DNA of 64,000 bases from Streptomyces violaceoruber (GTDB taxonomy: Bacteria; Actinomycetota; Actinomycetes; Streptomycetales; Streptomycetaceae): the NCBI GenBank assembly GCA_000720805.1, contig JODI01000001.1:62001-126000 (forward strand), in the 5' to 3' direction. A model generated the notes under the pieces. The model ran no database searches. It was given only the letters and a program-made list of their open reading frames with translations, and was not told the origin of the DNA. Of this stretch, positions 8,206-16,472 are shown piece after piece. How positions within the stretch are numbered: the stretch's first letter is position 1; each line of letters starts with the position of its first letter. Position numbers and translations under genes: made by a program.

Positions 8206-8715
8206 ATGACGGCCACGCCCGGCCTCGGTACCCCTCGGCTCGCCTCGCCCGACCTGTTGCGCTCCGTCTTCCGGCGGCACGCGGCGGGAGTCGCCGTGAT
8301 CACCGCGCGCGGCGAGGGCGGCCCGGTCGGCTTCACCGCCACCTCCCTCACCTCGGTCTCCGCCGAGCCCCCGATGCTCTCCTTCGGGATCGGCACGGGC
8401 GCTTCCAGTTGGCCCGCGGTCTCCTCGGCAGAGCACGTCGGCGTGCATCTGCTCGGCGAGCACCAACAGGACCTGGCCGCCACCTTCGCCCGCAGCGGTG
8501 CCGACCGTTTCGGCGCGGCGACCGCCTGGCGCGAGGGTCCCGAGGGTGTGCCCGTCCTCGACGACGTCCTGGCCTGGCTGGTGTGCCGGGTGGCCGCGCG
8601 GGTGCCGGCCGGCGACCACCGCATCGTGCTGGCCGAGGTCGTCCTCGGCGACCCGACCGGCCCCGGCCGCCCGCTCCTCTATCACCAGGGGCAGTTCAAC
8701 GGGCTGCGCGACTGA
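8206..8715 (+). CDS. Flavin reductase (FMN-binding split-barrel family)
   Basis: A 169-residue NAD(P)H:FMN reductase-like protein that would supply reduced flavin to a two-component monooxygenase. The family marks are LRSVFRRHAAGVAVITA, the flavin-binding GFTATSLTSVSAEPPMLSF, and VHLLGEHQQDLAATFA, with the closing PLLYHQGQFNGL. The start is ATG 8206 behind GAAGGA; an in-frame upstream ATG at 8158 overlaps the leader ORF stop and has no binding site. No monooxygenase partner is adjacent, so the partner is probably encoded elsewhere. Expression is likely set by the cysteine-type leader just upstream. Confidence 0.88.
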   Translation: MTATPGLGTPRLASPDLLRSVFRRHAAGVAVITARGEGGPVGFTATSLTSVSAEPPMLSFGIGTGASSWPAVSSAEHVGVHLLGEHQQDLAATFARSGADRFGAATAWREGPEGVPVLDDVLAWLVCRVAARVPAGDHRIVLAEVVLGDPTGPGRPLLYHQGQFNGLRD

Positions 8716-8924
8716 ACGGCCCCGACCGTCGGCCGCCGACCCCCGGACGCGGCCGGGCGGCGGCCCCCTCACGCTGCGAAGGTGTCGAGTTCCGATTACG
8801 CTGCGTTGCACAGGTCACAGTTCAAAGCGCTTGCTTAGCGGGAACGTACTGGGTGTACTGGCGAGTAATATTTCGTTCGGAGCGTGGGTCGCCCCGACCG
8901 GGATCGGCCGCTTGAGGCGCCTAT

Positions 8925-8943
8925 GCTGCCTGCAAGAGGCAGC
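8925..8943 (+). other. Hairpin in the etfB leader
   Basis: GCTGCCT-GCAAG-AGGCAGC is a perfect 7-bp stem with a 5-nt loop, 31 nt before the etfB GTG. It is too close to the start for a terminator of etfB itself, and the following A-run (CGAAAAATG) is short. It may act as a 5' mRNA stabiliser or mark the end of an upstream transcript. Confidence 0.4.
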
Positions 8944-8974
8944 CGAAAAATGACGATGCAGTAGGAGAGCCGGC

Positions 8975-9763
8975 GTGAGCTTGAGGATCATTGTCACTGT
9001 GAAGTACGTGCCCGACGCCACTGGCGACCGGCACTTCGCCGATGACCTGACCGTCGACCGGGACGACGTGGACGGTCTGCTCTCCGAGCTGGACGAGTAC
9101 GCGGTCGAGCAGGCGCTGCAGGTCTCCGAGAACTCCGACGACGACGTCGAGGTCACCGTCCTGACCGTGGGCCCGGAGGACGCCAAGGACGCGCTGCGCA
9201 AGGCGCTGTCCATGGGTGCCGACAAGGCCATCCACGTCGAGGACGACGACCTGCACGGCACCGACGCCATCGGCACCTCGCTGGTGCTGGCGAAGGCGAT
9301 CGAGAAGGCCGGCTACGACCTGGTGATCTCCGGCATGGCGTCCACGGACGGCACCATGGGTGTCGTACCGGCACTGCTGGCCGAGCGTCTGGGTGTGCCG
9401 CAGGTGACGCTGCTGTCCGAGGTCTCCGTCGAGGACGGCACGGTCAAGGGCCGCCGCGACGGAGACGCCGCCAGCGAGCAGCTGGAAGCCTCCCTCCCGG
9501 CCGTCGTGTCCGTCACCGACCAGTCGGGCGAGGCGCGGTACCCGTCCTTCAAGGGCATCATGGCGGCCAAGAAGAAGCCGGTGGAGGCCTGGGACCTGTC
9601 GGATCTGGACCTGGACGCCGAGGACGTCGGTCTGGAGGGCTCCTACACGGTCGTCGACTCCGCGACCGAGCGTCCGGCCCGCACGGCCGGCACGATCGTC
9701 AAGGACGAGGGCGAGGGCGGCAAGCAGCTCGCCGAGTTCCTCGCGAGCCAGAAGTTCATCTGA
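8975..9763 (+). CDS. etfB: Electron transfer flavoprotein beta subunit (first copy)
   Basis: A 262-residue ETF beta/FixA protein. It pairs with EtfA to carry electrons from acyl-CoA and related dehydrogenases to the quinone pool. The AMP-binding region is recognisable as GMASTDGTMGVVPALLAERL, and the conserved RYPSFKGIMAAKKKPVE block is complete. It starts at GTG 8975 with TAGGAGAG upstream and is followed 49 bp later by etfA. A second, similar etfB lies at 61959-62738. This copy has no catabolic gene beside it and is probably the housekeeping pair. Confidence 0.95.
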   Translation: MSLRIIVTVKYVPDATGDRHFADDLTVDRDDVDGLLSELDEYAVEQALQVSENSDDDVEVTVLTVGPEDAKDALRKALSMGADKAIHVEDDDLHGTDAIGTSLVLAKAIEKAGYDLVISGMASTDGTMGVVPALLAERLGVPQVTLLSEVSVEDGTVKGRRDGDAASEQLEASLPAVVSVTDQSGEARYPSFKGIMAAKKKPVEAWDLSDLDLDAEDVGLEGSYTVVDSATERPARTAGTIVKDEGEGGKQLAEFLASQKFI

Positions 9764-9812
9764 GCGACGTCGCTGACCGCCCCTCACCTTTCGCAAGCAG
9801 GAGTGCAATCCC

Positions 9813-10775
9813 ATGGCTGAAGTTCTCGTCTACGTCGACCACGTGGACGGTGCCGTCCGCAAGCCCACCCTCGAACTGCTGACCCTCGCCCGTCGCGTCG
9901 GCGAACCGGTGGCGGTCGCCCTCGGCAACGGCGCCGCCGACACGGCCGCCGCCCTCGCCGAGCACGGCGCGGTCAAGGTCCTCACCGACGACGCGTCCGA
10001 GTACGGCGAGTACCTGGTCGTCCCGAAGGTGGACGCGCTGCAGGCCGCCGTCGCCGCCGTCTCCCCGGCCGCCGTGCTGGTCCCGTCCTCCGCGGAGGGC
10101 AAGGAGATCGCCGCCCGGCTGGCGCTGCGCCTCGGCTCCGGCATCATCACCGACGCCGTCGACCTGGAGGCCGGCGACGAGGGCCCGGTGGCCACCCAGT
10201 CGGTGTTCGCCGCCTCCTTCACCACCAAGTCCCGGGTGGCCAAGGGCACCCCGGTCATCACGGTCAAGCCCAACAGCGCTGCCGTGGAGGCCGCTCCGGC
10301 CGCCGGGGCGGTCGAGGCCCTGTCGGTCACCTTCTCCGCGCAGGCGACCGGCACGAAGATCACCGGGCGTACGCCGCGTGAGTCGACCGGGCGTCCGGAG
10401 CTGACCGAGGCCGCGATCGTGGTCTCCGGTGGCCGTGGCGTCAACGGCGCGGAGAACTTCGCGGTCATCGAGGCGCTGGCCGACTCCCTCGGCGCGGCCG
10501 TCGGTGCCTCGCGGGCGGCGGTGGACGCGGGCTGGTACCCGCACACCAACCAGGTCGGCCAGACCGGCAAGTCGGTCTCGCCGCAGCTGTACATCGCCAA
10601 CGGCATCTCCGGCGCGATCCAGCACCGGGCCGGCATGCAGACCTCGAAGACCATCGTGGCCGTCAACAAGGACGCCGAGGCCCCGATCTTCGACCTGGTC
10701 GACTACGGCGTGGTCGGCGACCTCTTCGACGTAGTCCCGCAGCTCACCGAGGAGATCAAGACCCGCAAGGGCTGA
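9813..10775 (+). CDS. etfA: Electron transfer flavoprotein alpha subunit (first copy)
   Basis: A 320-residue ETF alpha/FixB protein, the FAD-binding partner of EtfB. The C-terminal FAD domain is intact: [37 protein letters not shown], and [20 protein letters not shown]. The N terminus [20 protein letters not shown] is almost the same as in the second copy at 60957-61919. ATG 9813 is used, with AGGAG (9799-9803) upstream. A strong hairpin terminator follows at 10843-10885. Confidence 0.95.
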   Translation: MAEVLVYVDHVDGAVRKPTLELLTLARRVGEPVAVALGNGAADTAAALAEHGAVKVLTDDASEYGEYLVVPKVDALQAAVAAVSPAAVLVPSSAEGKEIAARLALRLGSGIITDAVDLEAGDEGPVATQSVFAASFTTKSRVAKGTPVITVKPNSAAVEAAPAAGAVEALSVTFSAQATGTKITGRTPRESTGRPELTEAAIVVSGGRGVNGAENFAVIEALADSLGAAVGASRAAVDAGWYPHTNQVGQTGKSVSPQLYIANGISGAIQHRAGMQTSKTIVAVNKDAEAPIFDLVDYGVVGDLFDVVPQLTEEIKTRKG

Positions 10776-10842
10776 TCCCGACTCGGGTTCACCTCGGATC
10801 CTCTCGGGTGCTCCGGGTGCTCCGGGTGCACCGCGGGTGTAC

Positions 10843-10885
10843 GAGGCCCCCGTGACCGCTTCCTTCCGGCGGGCACGGGGGCCTC
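10843..10885. terminator. Bidirectional hairpin terminator after etfA
   Basis: GAGGCCCCCGTG and CACGGGGGCCTC form a perfect 12-bp stem around a 19-nt loop, between the convergent etfA and EEP-family genes. Short direct repeats of GCTCCGGGT lie just upstream (10810-10828). Confidence 0.75.
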
Positions 10886-10888
10886 GGC

Positions 10889-11782
10889 TCATCCCAGGGT
10901 CAGTGTGACGTGCACCGGCAGGTGGTCGCTCGGGAACTGGCCGTCGCGCTCGAAGGTGTTGATCGACGCCTCGTGAGCCGTGACGCCCGGCGTGGTGAGG
11001 ATCCAGTCGATGCGGTCGCCGTCCGGCGTCAGCGGTCGATAGCCGTGGAAGGTCCCGTACAGCGGGCCGCGCTCGGCCGCCGTGTCCCAGGTGTCGACGA
11101 GTCCGGCGCCCAGGAGGGTGTCGTAGGCCTCGTTCTTGTGGGCCGTGGCGTTGAAGTCGCCCGTGACGACGAACGGCAACGAACGGTCGAGCTCCGCCAG
11201 CCGAGCCCCGACGAGTGATGCGGCACGTACGCGTGCGTACTGGCTCAGGTGGTCGAAGTGGGTGTTGAGCACGTAGAACTCCCGCCCGCCGTCGCGCAGG
11301 TCGCGGAAGCGGACCCAGGTGGCGATACGGGGAAGGGAGGCGCCCCAGGTGTTCGAGCCGATCACCCTCGGCGTGTCGGAGAGCCAGAAGGTGTTGTGCT
11401 CGGTCGGGGCCAGACGACGGGTGTCGAAGAAGATCGCCACGGCCTCGTCGTGGCTGCCGCCCTCGCGGCCGGTGCCGATCCAGTCGTAGTGCGATCCCAG
11501 GTCGGCGTGGATGTCGCGCAGTTGCTGGTAGAGGCCCTCCTGGGTACCGATGACGTCGGGTGCCTCATGGTGTAACAGTGCGCGCATCACCGGACGGCGG
11601 GCCGCCCAGCTGTTGGGCTCGGTGGTGCTCGCGAAGCGCAGGTTGAACGTCATGACGTCCAGGCGGCGCCCTCCCGCTTTGGCGGCCGAGGCCGGAAGCG
11701 CGCCGAACAACGGGACGGTGAGCGCGGTGGCCACCGCGGTTCTCAGGCTCCTGCGACGCGTCATGCTGGTCCTGTTCCCCAT
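10889..11782 (-). CDS. Secreted endonuclease/exonuclease/phosphatase (EEP) family protein
   Basis: A 297-residue DNase I-like hydrolase that probably acts outside the cell on a phosphoester or phospholipid. The fold markers are DVMTFNLRFA, DVIGTQEGLYQQL (catalytic Glu), VLNTHFDHLS, FVVTGDFNATAHK and the final DHLPVHVTL with the catalytic Asp-His. The N terminus has a twin-arginine-like signal: TRRRSLRTAVATALTVP, then an ALPASA cleavage region. ATG 11782 is chosen over an upstream in-frame ATG at 11860 because GGAGGG lies 6 nt before it. The convergent etfA transcript is separated by a terminator. Confidence 0.88.
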   Translation of the reverse strand: MGNRTSMTRRRSLRTAVATALTVPLFGALPASAAKAGGRRLDVMTFNLRFASTTEPNSWAARRPVMRALLHHEAPDVIGTQEGLYQQLRDIHADLGSHYDWIGTGREGGSHDEAVAIFFDTRRLAPTEHNTFWLSDTPRVIGSNTWGASLPRIATWVRFRDLRDGGREFYVLNTHFDHLSQYARVRAASLVGARLAELDRSLPFVVTGDFNATAHKNEAYDTLLGAGLVDTWDTAAERGPLYGTFHGYRPLTPDGDRIDWILTTPGVTAHEASINTFERDGQFPSDHLPVHVTLTLG

Positions 11783-11904
11783 GCGAATCCCTCCCCAGGG
11801 CTCAGGATGAAGGTGCGGACCGAAGTGCGAAAGGGGGCCTGGAGGTTCTTGGCAGTGCAAGTGAACGCGGTGAGTCAGGCGGTGGGCAGGGTGCGGGCGG
11901 GGTG

Positions 11905-11967
11905 TTGACCAGCGGGAAGCTTCACGGATAGCTTCGTTCTACGGATTGTTGATTCCGTACAGCGGAA
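11905..11967 (+). promoter_or_regulatory. DUF6986 promoter with two phased operator-like repeats
   Basis: TTGACC (11905-11910) and TAGCTT (11929-11934) are spaced by 18 bp and form a strong promoter. Two related inverted repeats follow: a degenerate CTTCG-N5-CGGAT at 11932-11946 that overlaps the -10 element and a perfect TTCCG-TACAG-CGGAA at 11953-11967. Their centres are 21 bp apart, two helical turns, the layout expected for cooperative binding of a repressor dimer pair. Confidence 0.65.
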
Positions 11968-11984
11968 AACGGGAGAGGTGCGGG

Positions 11985-13298
11985 ATGGGTCAGGGCCAGC
12001 AGGAGCGAGTGGCGACGAGCCTCGCCGGCGCGGTCAGCGAGGAGATCAGCGCCTCCCTCGCCCCCGTCGACGCCGAGTTGGAGCGCCGCTACCCCGGGGA
12101 CCCCGGCACCCGCCAGCCCGTGCACACGGTCTATGTCCCCGGGGACGTCTTCGCCGCCGACACCATCCGCTCCTGGGGCGACCGGGCCCTCGCCGCCCTC
12201 GACGAACACGCCCCGGACGCCGCCTCCTTCGCCGCCGTTCTCGGTCTGTCCGACGAACTCGCCGAGCCGGTCCACTCCCGCGTCCGGGCCAAGCTGGAGC
12301 GCGAACCCGTCGAGGACCTGCGCGTCGACTTCGAGGACGGCTACGGCCGGCGTCCGGACGCCGAGGAGGACGAGGCGGCGGCCCGCGCGGCGCGGCTGAT
12401 CGCGCGGGCGTACGAGGACGGCACGGCGGCCCCGTACATGGGCATCCGCATGAAGTGCATGGAGGCGCCCGTCCGTGACCGCGGCATCCGCACCCTGGAC
12501 ATCTTCCTCACCGGCCTGACGGAGGCCGGCGGCCTGCCCGACGGGTTGGTGCTGACGTTGCCGAAGGTGACGTATCCCGAGCAGGTCACCGCCCTGGTGC
12601 GGCTCCTGGAGGCGTTCGAGAAGGCGCGCGGACTGGAGCCAGGACGGATCGGCTTCGAGATCCAGATCGAGACCAGCCAGGCCGTCCTCGCCGCCGACGG
12701 TACCGCCACCGTCGCCCGGATGATCCAGGCCGCCGAGGGCCGCGCCACGGGGCTCCACTACGGCACCTTCGACTACAGCGCCTGCCTGGGCGTGTCCGCC
12801 GCCCACCAGGCCAGTGACCACCCGGCCGCCGACCACGCCAAGGCGGTCATGCAGGTCGCGGCCGCCGGCACCGGCGTCCGCGTGTCGGACGGCTCCACCA
12901 ACGTCCTGCCCGTCGGCCCCACCGCCAAGGTCCACGACGCCTGGCGGCTGCACTACGGTCTCACCCGCCGCGCCCTGGCGCGCGCCTACTACCAGGGCTG
13001 GGACATGCACCCCGGCCACATCCCCACCCGGTACGCGGCTGTCTTCGCCTTCTACCGCGAGGGCTTCGACCAGGCCGCCGCCCGCCTTTCCCGGTACGCC
13101 AACCGCACCGGCGGCGACGTCATGGACGAACCCGCCACCGCCAAGGCGCTCAGCGGCTATCTGCTGCGCGGCCTGGACTGCGGCGCCCTCGACATCGCCG
13201 AGGTCGCCCGCCTCAGCGGCCTGACCCGCGCCGACCTGGAGGCATTCGCGACGCCGCGGCGCGCCGACCTGACGGCCTCGGCGACGGAACGGCCCTGA
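11985..13298 (+). CDS. DUF6986 family protein (HpcH/HpaI aldolase / citrate lyase beta-like)
   Basis: A 437-residue protein of the actinobacterial DUF6986 family, related to the TIM-barrel CitE/HpcH aldolases that cleave or form C-C bonds of 2-oxo acids or acyl-CoA. Metal and substrate motifs are seen in DLRVDFEDGYGRRP, GFEIQIETSQAVLAADG (Glu ligand) and GLHYGTFDYSACLGV (Asp ligand). ATG 11985 lies 6 nt after GGGAGAGG; the frame is open to 11946 but has no better site. The promoter and twin operators (11905-11967) predict tight, substrate-induced expression. The exact reaction is unknown. Confidence 0.8.
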   Translation: MGQGQQERVATSLAGAVSEEISASLAPVDAELERRYPGDPGTRQPVHTVYVPGDVFAADTIRSWGDRALAALDEHAPDAASFAAVLGLSDELAEPVHSRVRAKLEREPVEDLRVDFEDGYGRRPDAEEDEAAARAARLIARAYEDGTAAPYMGIRMKCMEAPVRDRGIRTLDIFLTGLTEAGGLPDGLVLTLPKVTYPEQVTALVRLLEAFEKARGLEPGRIGFEIQIETSQAVLAADGTATVARMIQAAEGRATGLHYGTFDYSACLGVSAAHQASDHPAADHAKAVMQVAAAGTGVRVSDGSTNVLPVGPTAKVHDAWRLHYGLTRRALARAYYQGWDMHPGHIPTRYAAVFAFYREGFDQAAARLSRYANRTGGDVMDEPATAKALSGYLLRGLDCGALDIAEVARLSGLTRADLEAFATPRRADLTASATERP

Positions 13299-13398
13299 CG
13301 TAGCGGACCTGTCACAGCCGCAACCACCGACTGGTGCCGTCACGCCCGACCCGTAGGCTGTACGTCACGCACGGACGTGTCACGGGAACGGGGCTGCG

Positions 13399-15648
13399 GT
13401 GTCTTCGGGGGAGTACGGGCAGGGTGAGCAGGGGTCGGGCGAGGCGGCCGGACGGTTGCTGGCCGGGCGCTACCGTGTCGTGGCCCAGCTCGGGCGCGGT
13501 GGAATGGGCGTGGTGTGGCGGGCCGTCGACGAGGTGCTCGGGCGTGAGGTCGCGGTCAAGGAACTGCGTACCTACACCGACGCCGACGGGCCCGAACTGG
13601 CCGGTCTGCGTCTGCGGATGCAACGAGAGGCCCGCGCGGCGGCCCGGGTGCGCCATCCCGGAGTGGTGGCCGTACACGACGTGGCCGAGATCGACGGCCG
13701 TCCGCTGATCGTCATGGAGCTGGTGGACGGCCCGTCCCTGGACGACGTCCTGCGCGAGCGCGGCCCGCTCGACCCGCGTGAGGTGGCCGGTATCGGCGCC
13801 GAGGTGCTGGACGCGCTGGCCGCCGCCCACCGCGCGGGCGTCCTGCACCGGGACGTGAAGCCCGGCAACATCCTGCTCGACCGGTCGGGCCGGGTCCTCC
13901 TGACCGACTTCGGAATCGCCGCCATGGACGACCCGGGCGACGGCTCCGCCACCCACCTCACCCGCAGCGGCGAACTCGTCGGCTCCCTGGACTACTTGGC
14001 TCCCGAACGCGCCCAGGGCGCCGACCCGGGCCCCGCCTCCGACGTCTGGGCCCTCGGAGCCACGCTGTTCGCGGCCGTGGAGGGCTCCGCGCCCTTCCGC
14101 CGTACGTCGACGTTCTCCACCCTCACCGCCATCGTCACCGAGCCCCTGCCCGAGCCCCACCTCGCAGGCCCCCTCGGCCCCCTCCTCCAGCGCCTCCTCG
14201 ACAAACGCCCCGAGTCCCGTCCAGGAGCCGAGGAAGCCCGCGACCTGCTGCGGGCGGTGGCCGACACTGCCGCGACGGACACCCCGACCACGACGTTGCG
14301 CGGCCCGGCGCATCCCAAGCGGCTGGACAGGGACCGGAGCGTTCCGGCGGTGCCGCCGGGGTTCGGTCCGGGTGAGCCGGGGGGCTCTACGGGTGCGGGG
14401 GCCGGGGAATGGGCGGGGGCGGGTGGGGCGACTGGTCGGACGGCGGCTGCTGATCAGGGGACGCCGGGGCAGCCGGGGGTGGCTGGTCAGCTTGGGACGA
14501 CGGGCCAGGCGGCGTCGTCCGGCCATGCGGGACCGGCTGGTCAGGTGGGTTCTTCCCCTCAGGTCGGGCCGGCCGGTGAGGCGGGTTCCGCCGGAACCGC
14601 CGGAACCGCCGGAACCGCCGGAACCGCCGGAACCGCCGGAACCGCCGGGCCGACCGGTCGGCCGGGGTCTGCGGGTCAGGCTGGGCCGACCGGTGATGGG
14701 GGTCCGACCGGTCGGGCGGGCGCCACCGGACAGGCTGGTGCAGCAGATCCTCGGGCGGGTGCGCCCGGTCCGGTCGGTGCAACACACCAGGCGGGCCCGG
14801 GTGACCAAGCCGGAGTGCCTGTGCACGGCTTCGGCCTTTCCGTCCCCGCCGGATCGGACCTGGCCGTCACCGTCCCCGCCGGCCCCACCTGGCCGGACCC
14901 GGCCGTCACCGGCCCCATGCCCGCATCCGGTTCCGCCGCCTCGACATCCGCGTCCACCCCCGCCCCCACCTCCGCTTCCTCCCGCCGCAAAGGCCGTGTC
15001 CTCCTCACCGCCGCGGGCGTGGCCGTCGTCCTCGTGGCCGCCGGTGTCACCGTCGCTCTGCTGGGCGACCAGGGCGACGCCGAGGCCGGGGCACGGCCCA
15101 AGGCGTCGTCCGTCACCTCCGAGGCCACCTCCTCCTCGGCTGCCGACCGTACCGACGCCCAACGCTCGGACACCCCCCAGCCCTCCGAACGGAAAGACGG
15201 GAAGAGCCCGGCCCCGACGAAGACGTCCGGAGCCGCCAAGAACGAGACGGAGCCCGCCGAGCGGGGGACCGCCTTACCACCGGCCAAGCCCTCGGGCGCG
15301 AGCACCACCGGAGGCGACGCCCCGTCGGGCGGAGGCGGCACAGGTGGCGACTCGGCCTCGTCGGCCCCGTCCTGCCACTCCATCGGCAAAGGCAGGTTCA
15401 ACTGCCAGGTCTGGCGCACCGCCAAGTCCTACACCGCCTCCGGCACCGAGGCCGGTGTCCTCAACGCGGGCACCAACTACTTCTACTGCCAGCAGAACCT
15501 GGGCCGCCGCGAGACATACGGCCAGTGGACCAACGTCTGGTGGGCGAAGACGGACGACGACAGCGGCAACACGAACGTCTACGTCAGCGACGTCTACCTC
15601 AAGGGCGGCGACAACGACGCCCCGGTCCCCGGACTCCCCGTCTGCTGA
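13399..15648 (+). CDS. Transmembrane Ser/Thr protein kinase with collagen-like linker and Cys-rich extracellular domain
   Basis: A 749-residue PknB-type kinase. Residues about 24-290 hold the kinase core: LGRGGMGVVW, VAVKEL, HRDVKPGNIL, DFGIA and the LAPERAQG segment. A Gly-rich linker of about 240 residues follows, with repeated Gly-X-Y triplets (six GTA in a row) like collagen. A single membrane helix (VLLTAAGVAVVLVAAGVTVA, near residue 535) leads to a Ser/Thr/Pro-rich stalk and a C-terminal outside domain (from about residue 657) with four cysteines: SCHSIGK, RFNCQVW, YFYCQQN and the terminal PVC. The start is GTG 13399; a TAGGCT -10-like element lies at 13354-13359. The kinase probably senses a cell-surface signal. 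Confidence 0.92.
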   Translation: MSSGEYGQGEQGSGEAAGRLLAGRYRVVAQLGRGGMGVVWRAVDEVLGREVAVKELRTYTDADGPELAGLRLRMQREARAAARVRHPGVVAVHDVAEIDGRPLIVMELVDGPSLDDVLRERGPLDPREVAGIGAEVLDALAAAHRAGVLHRDVKPGNILLDRSGRVLLTDFGIAAMDDPGDGSATHLTRSGELVGSLDYLAPERAQGADPGPASDVWALGATLFAAVEGSAPFRRTSTFSTLTAIVTEPLPEPHLAGPLGPLLQRLLDKRPESRPGAEEARDLLRAVADTAATDTPTTTLRGPAHPKRLDRDRSVPAVPPGFGPGEPGGSTGAGAGEWAGAGGATGRTAAADQGTPGQPGVAGQLGTTGQAASSGHAGPAGQVGSSPQVGPAGEAGSAGTAGTAGTAGTAGTAGTAGPTGRPGSAGQAGPTGDGGPTGRAGATGQAGAADPRAGAPGPVGATHQAGPGDQAGVPVHGFGLSVPAGSDLAVTVPAGPTWPDPAVTGPMPASGSAASTSASTPAPTSASSRRKGRVLLTAAGVAVVLVAAGVTVALLGDQGDAEAGARPKASSVTSEATSSSAADRTDAQRSDTPQPSERKDGKSPAPTKTSGAAKNETEPAERGTALPPAKPSGASTTGGDAPSGGGGTGGDSASSAPSCHSIGKGRFNCQVWRTAKSYTASGTEAGVLNAGTNYFYCQQNLGRRETYGQWTNVWWAKTDDDSGNTNVYVSDVYLKGGDNDAPVPGLPVC
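14593..14646 (+). repeat. 9-bp tandem repeat, six copies, coding for Gly-Thr-Ala
   Basis: GGAACCGCC is repeated six times without change inside the kinase linker. Each unit encodes one Gly-X-Y triplet, so copy number can change without shifting the frame. It is a likely site of length variation between strains. Confidence 0.95.
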
Positions 15649-15694
15649 ACGCCATCGGCACGCCCCGCTCGTCCCGCCGCCCTGTTCACGGGGC

Positions 15695-15727
15695 GCCGGA
15701 AGCCGGCCCCTTCCCTCAGCTTCCGGC
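15695..15727. terminator. Hairpin between kinase and GGCT-like gene
   Basis: GCCGGAAGC and GCTTCCGGC make a perfect 9-bp stem with a 15-nt loop between two convergent genes. It overlaps the last codons of the minus-strand gene and could end transcription from both sides. Confidence 0.55.
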
Positions 15728-16465
15728 CCCCGGGTACCGCTCCAGCCCCGAAGCCGTCACCAGCTTCTCGTCCTTGAACAGCCGGGTGCCCCGCTCGCAC
15801 AGCCGTCGGTCGGCCCGTGCCCGGGCGCAGAACTCCTCGGGAGTGACCCCGAAGAGCTTCCTCAACCGGACCGAGCCGACGAGGAGTTCGGTGAGCAGCG
15901 GGCGCTGACCCGGGTGGGTGCGGGGCTTGCCGGTGCCGTCGTGCAGGACGCCGTGGCGGTTGACGTACACGTACGCGCCCGGGAGAACCACGCCCGGCGC
16001 CGGTTCGATGCGCACGTCGGGCGCGGGCAGCCAGGCGCGGCGGTAGTTGCCGTCGGGCAGCGGTACGCCTTCGCTCGCGTCGATCACCGCGAGCTGCTCG
16101 TCGTCCAGCCACGTGACGAACAACTCCCGCACGGTTCCCGGCGCTTCAACGGGTGAGGCGGACACGTATCCGAGGCGGCTGACGTGCGCGGAGACACCCA
16201 CGTCGAGGCCGGTGACCCGGGCCTTGACCATCGGGATCGGCGACCTGATCCCGGACTCCGTCATCTTGTGCCGCAGTTGGGCCGGGGAGGCGTTGGAGCC
16301 CACGGCCAGGACGGGCGTGCGGCCCGGGTGGACGAGGACGTCGAGGGGCAGCATCCGGTCACCGTCGAGAAGCCCGGACTCCCGCGGCCACGCGCCCGGA
16401 TAGAGCAGCGGGTGATCGCGCGGCGCCTCGGCCAGGCCCAGTGTTTCCAGGGTGAGGTGTTCCAT
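15716..16465 (-). CDS. Conserved protein with gamma-glutamylcyclotransferase-like motif
   Basis: A 249-residue soluble protein that I do not recognise with confidence. The segment VLAVGSNASPAQLRHK resembles the YGSN substrate loop of gamma-glutamylcyclotransferases, and PGAYVYVNRHGVL and PLLTELLVGSVRLRKLFG fit a small beta-barrel hydrolase with a helical tail. It starts at ATG 16465. The LacI-type regulator lies 7 nt upstream on the same strand (its stop at 16473), so the two form one transcript with this gene distal. A role in the sugar pathway of the ROK gene is possible but not shown. Confidence 0.65.
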   Translation of the reverse strand: MEHLTLETLGLAEAPRDHPLLYPGAWPRESGLLDGDRMLPLDVLVHPGRTPVLAVGSNASPAQLRHKMTESGIRSPIPMVKARVTGLDVGVSAHVSRLGYVSASPVEAPGTVRELFVTWLDDEQLAVIDASEGVPLPDGNYRRAWLPAPDVRIEPAPGVVLPGAYVYVNRHGVLHDGTGKPRTHPGQRPLLTELLVGSVRLRKLFGVTPEEFCARARADRRLCERGTRLFKDEKLVTASGLERYPGAGS

Positions 16466-16472
16466 GGGCCGC

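Noticed and set aside
14372..16156. Plus-strand ORF of 594 residues within and after the kinase gene
   Set aside because: Arg/Pro-rich shadow of the kinase linker and stalk; the kinase frame has all catalytic motifs.
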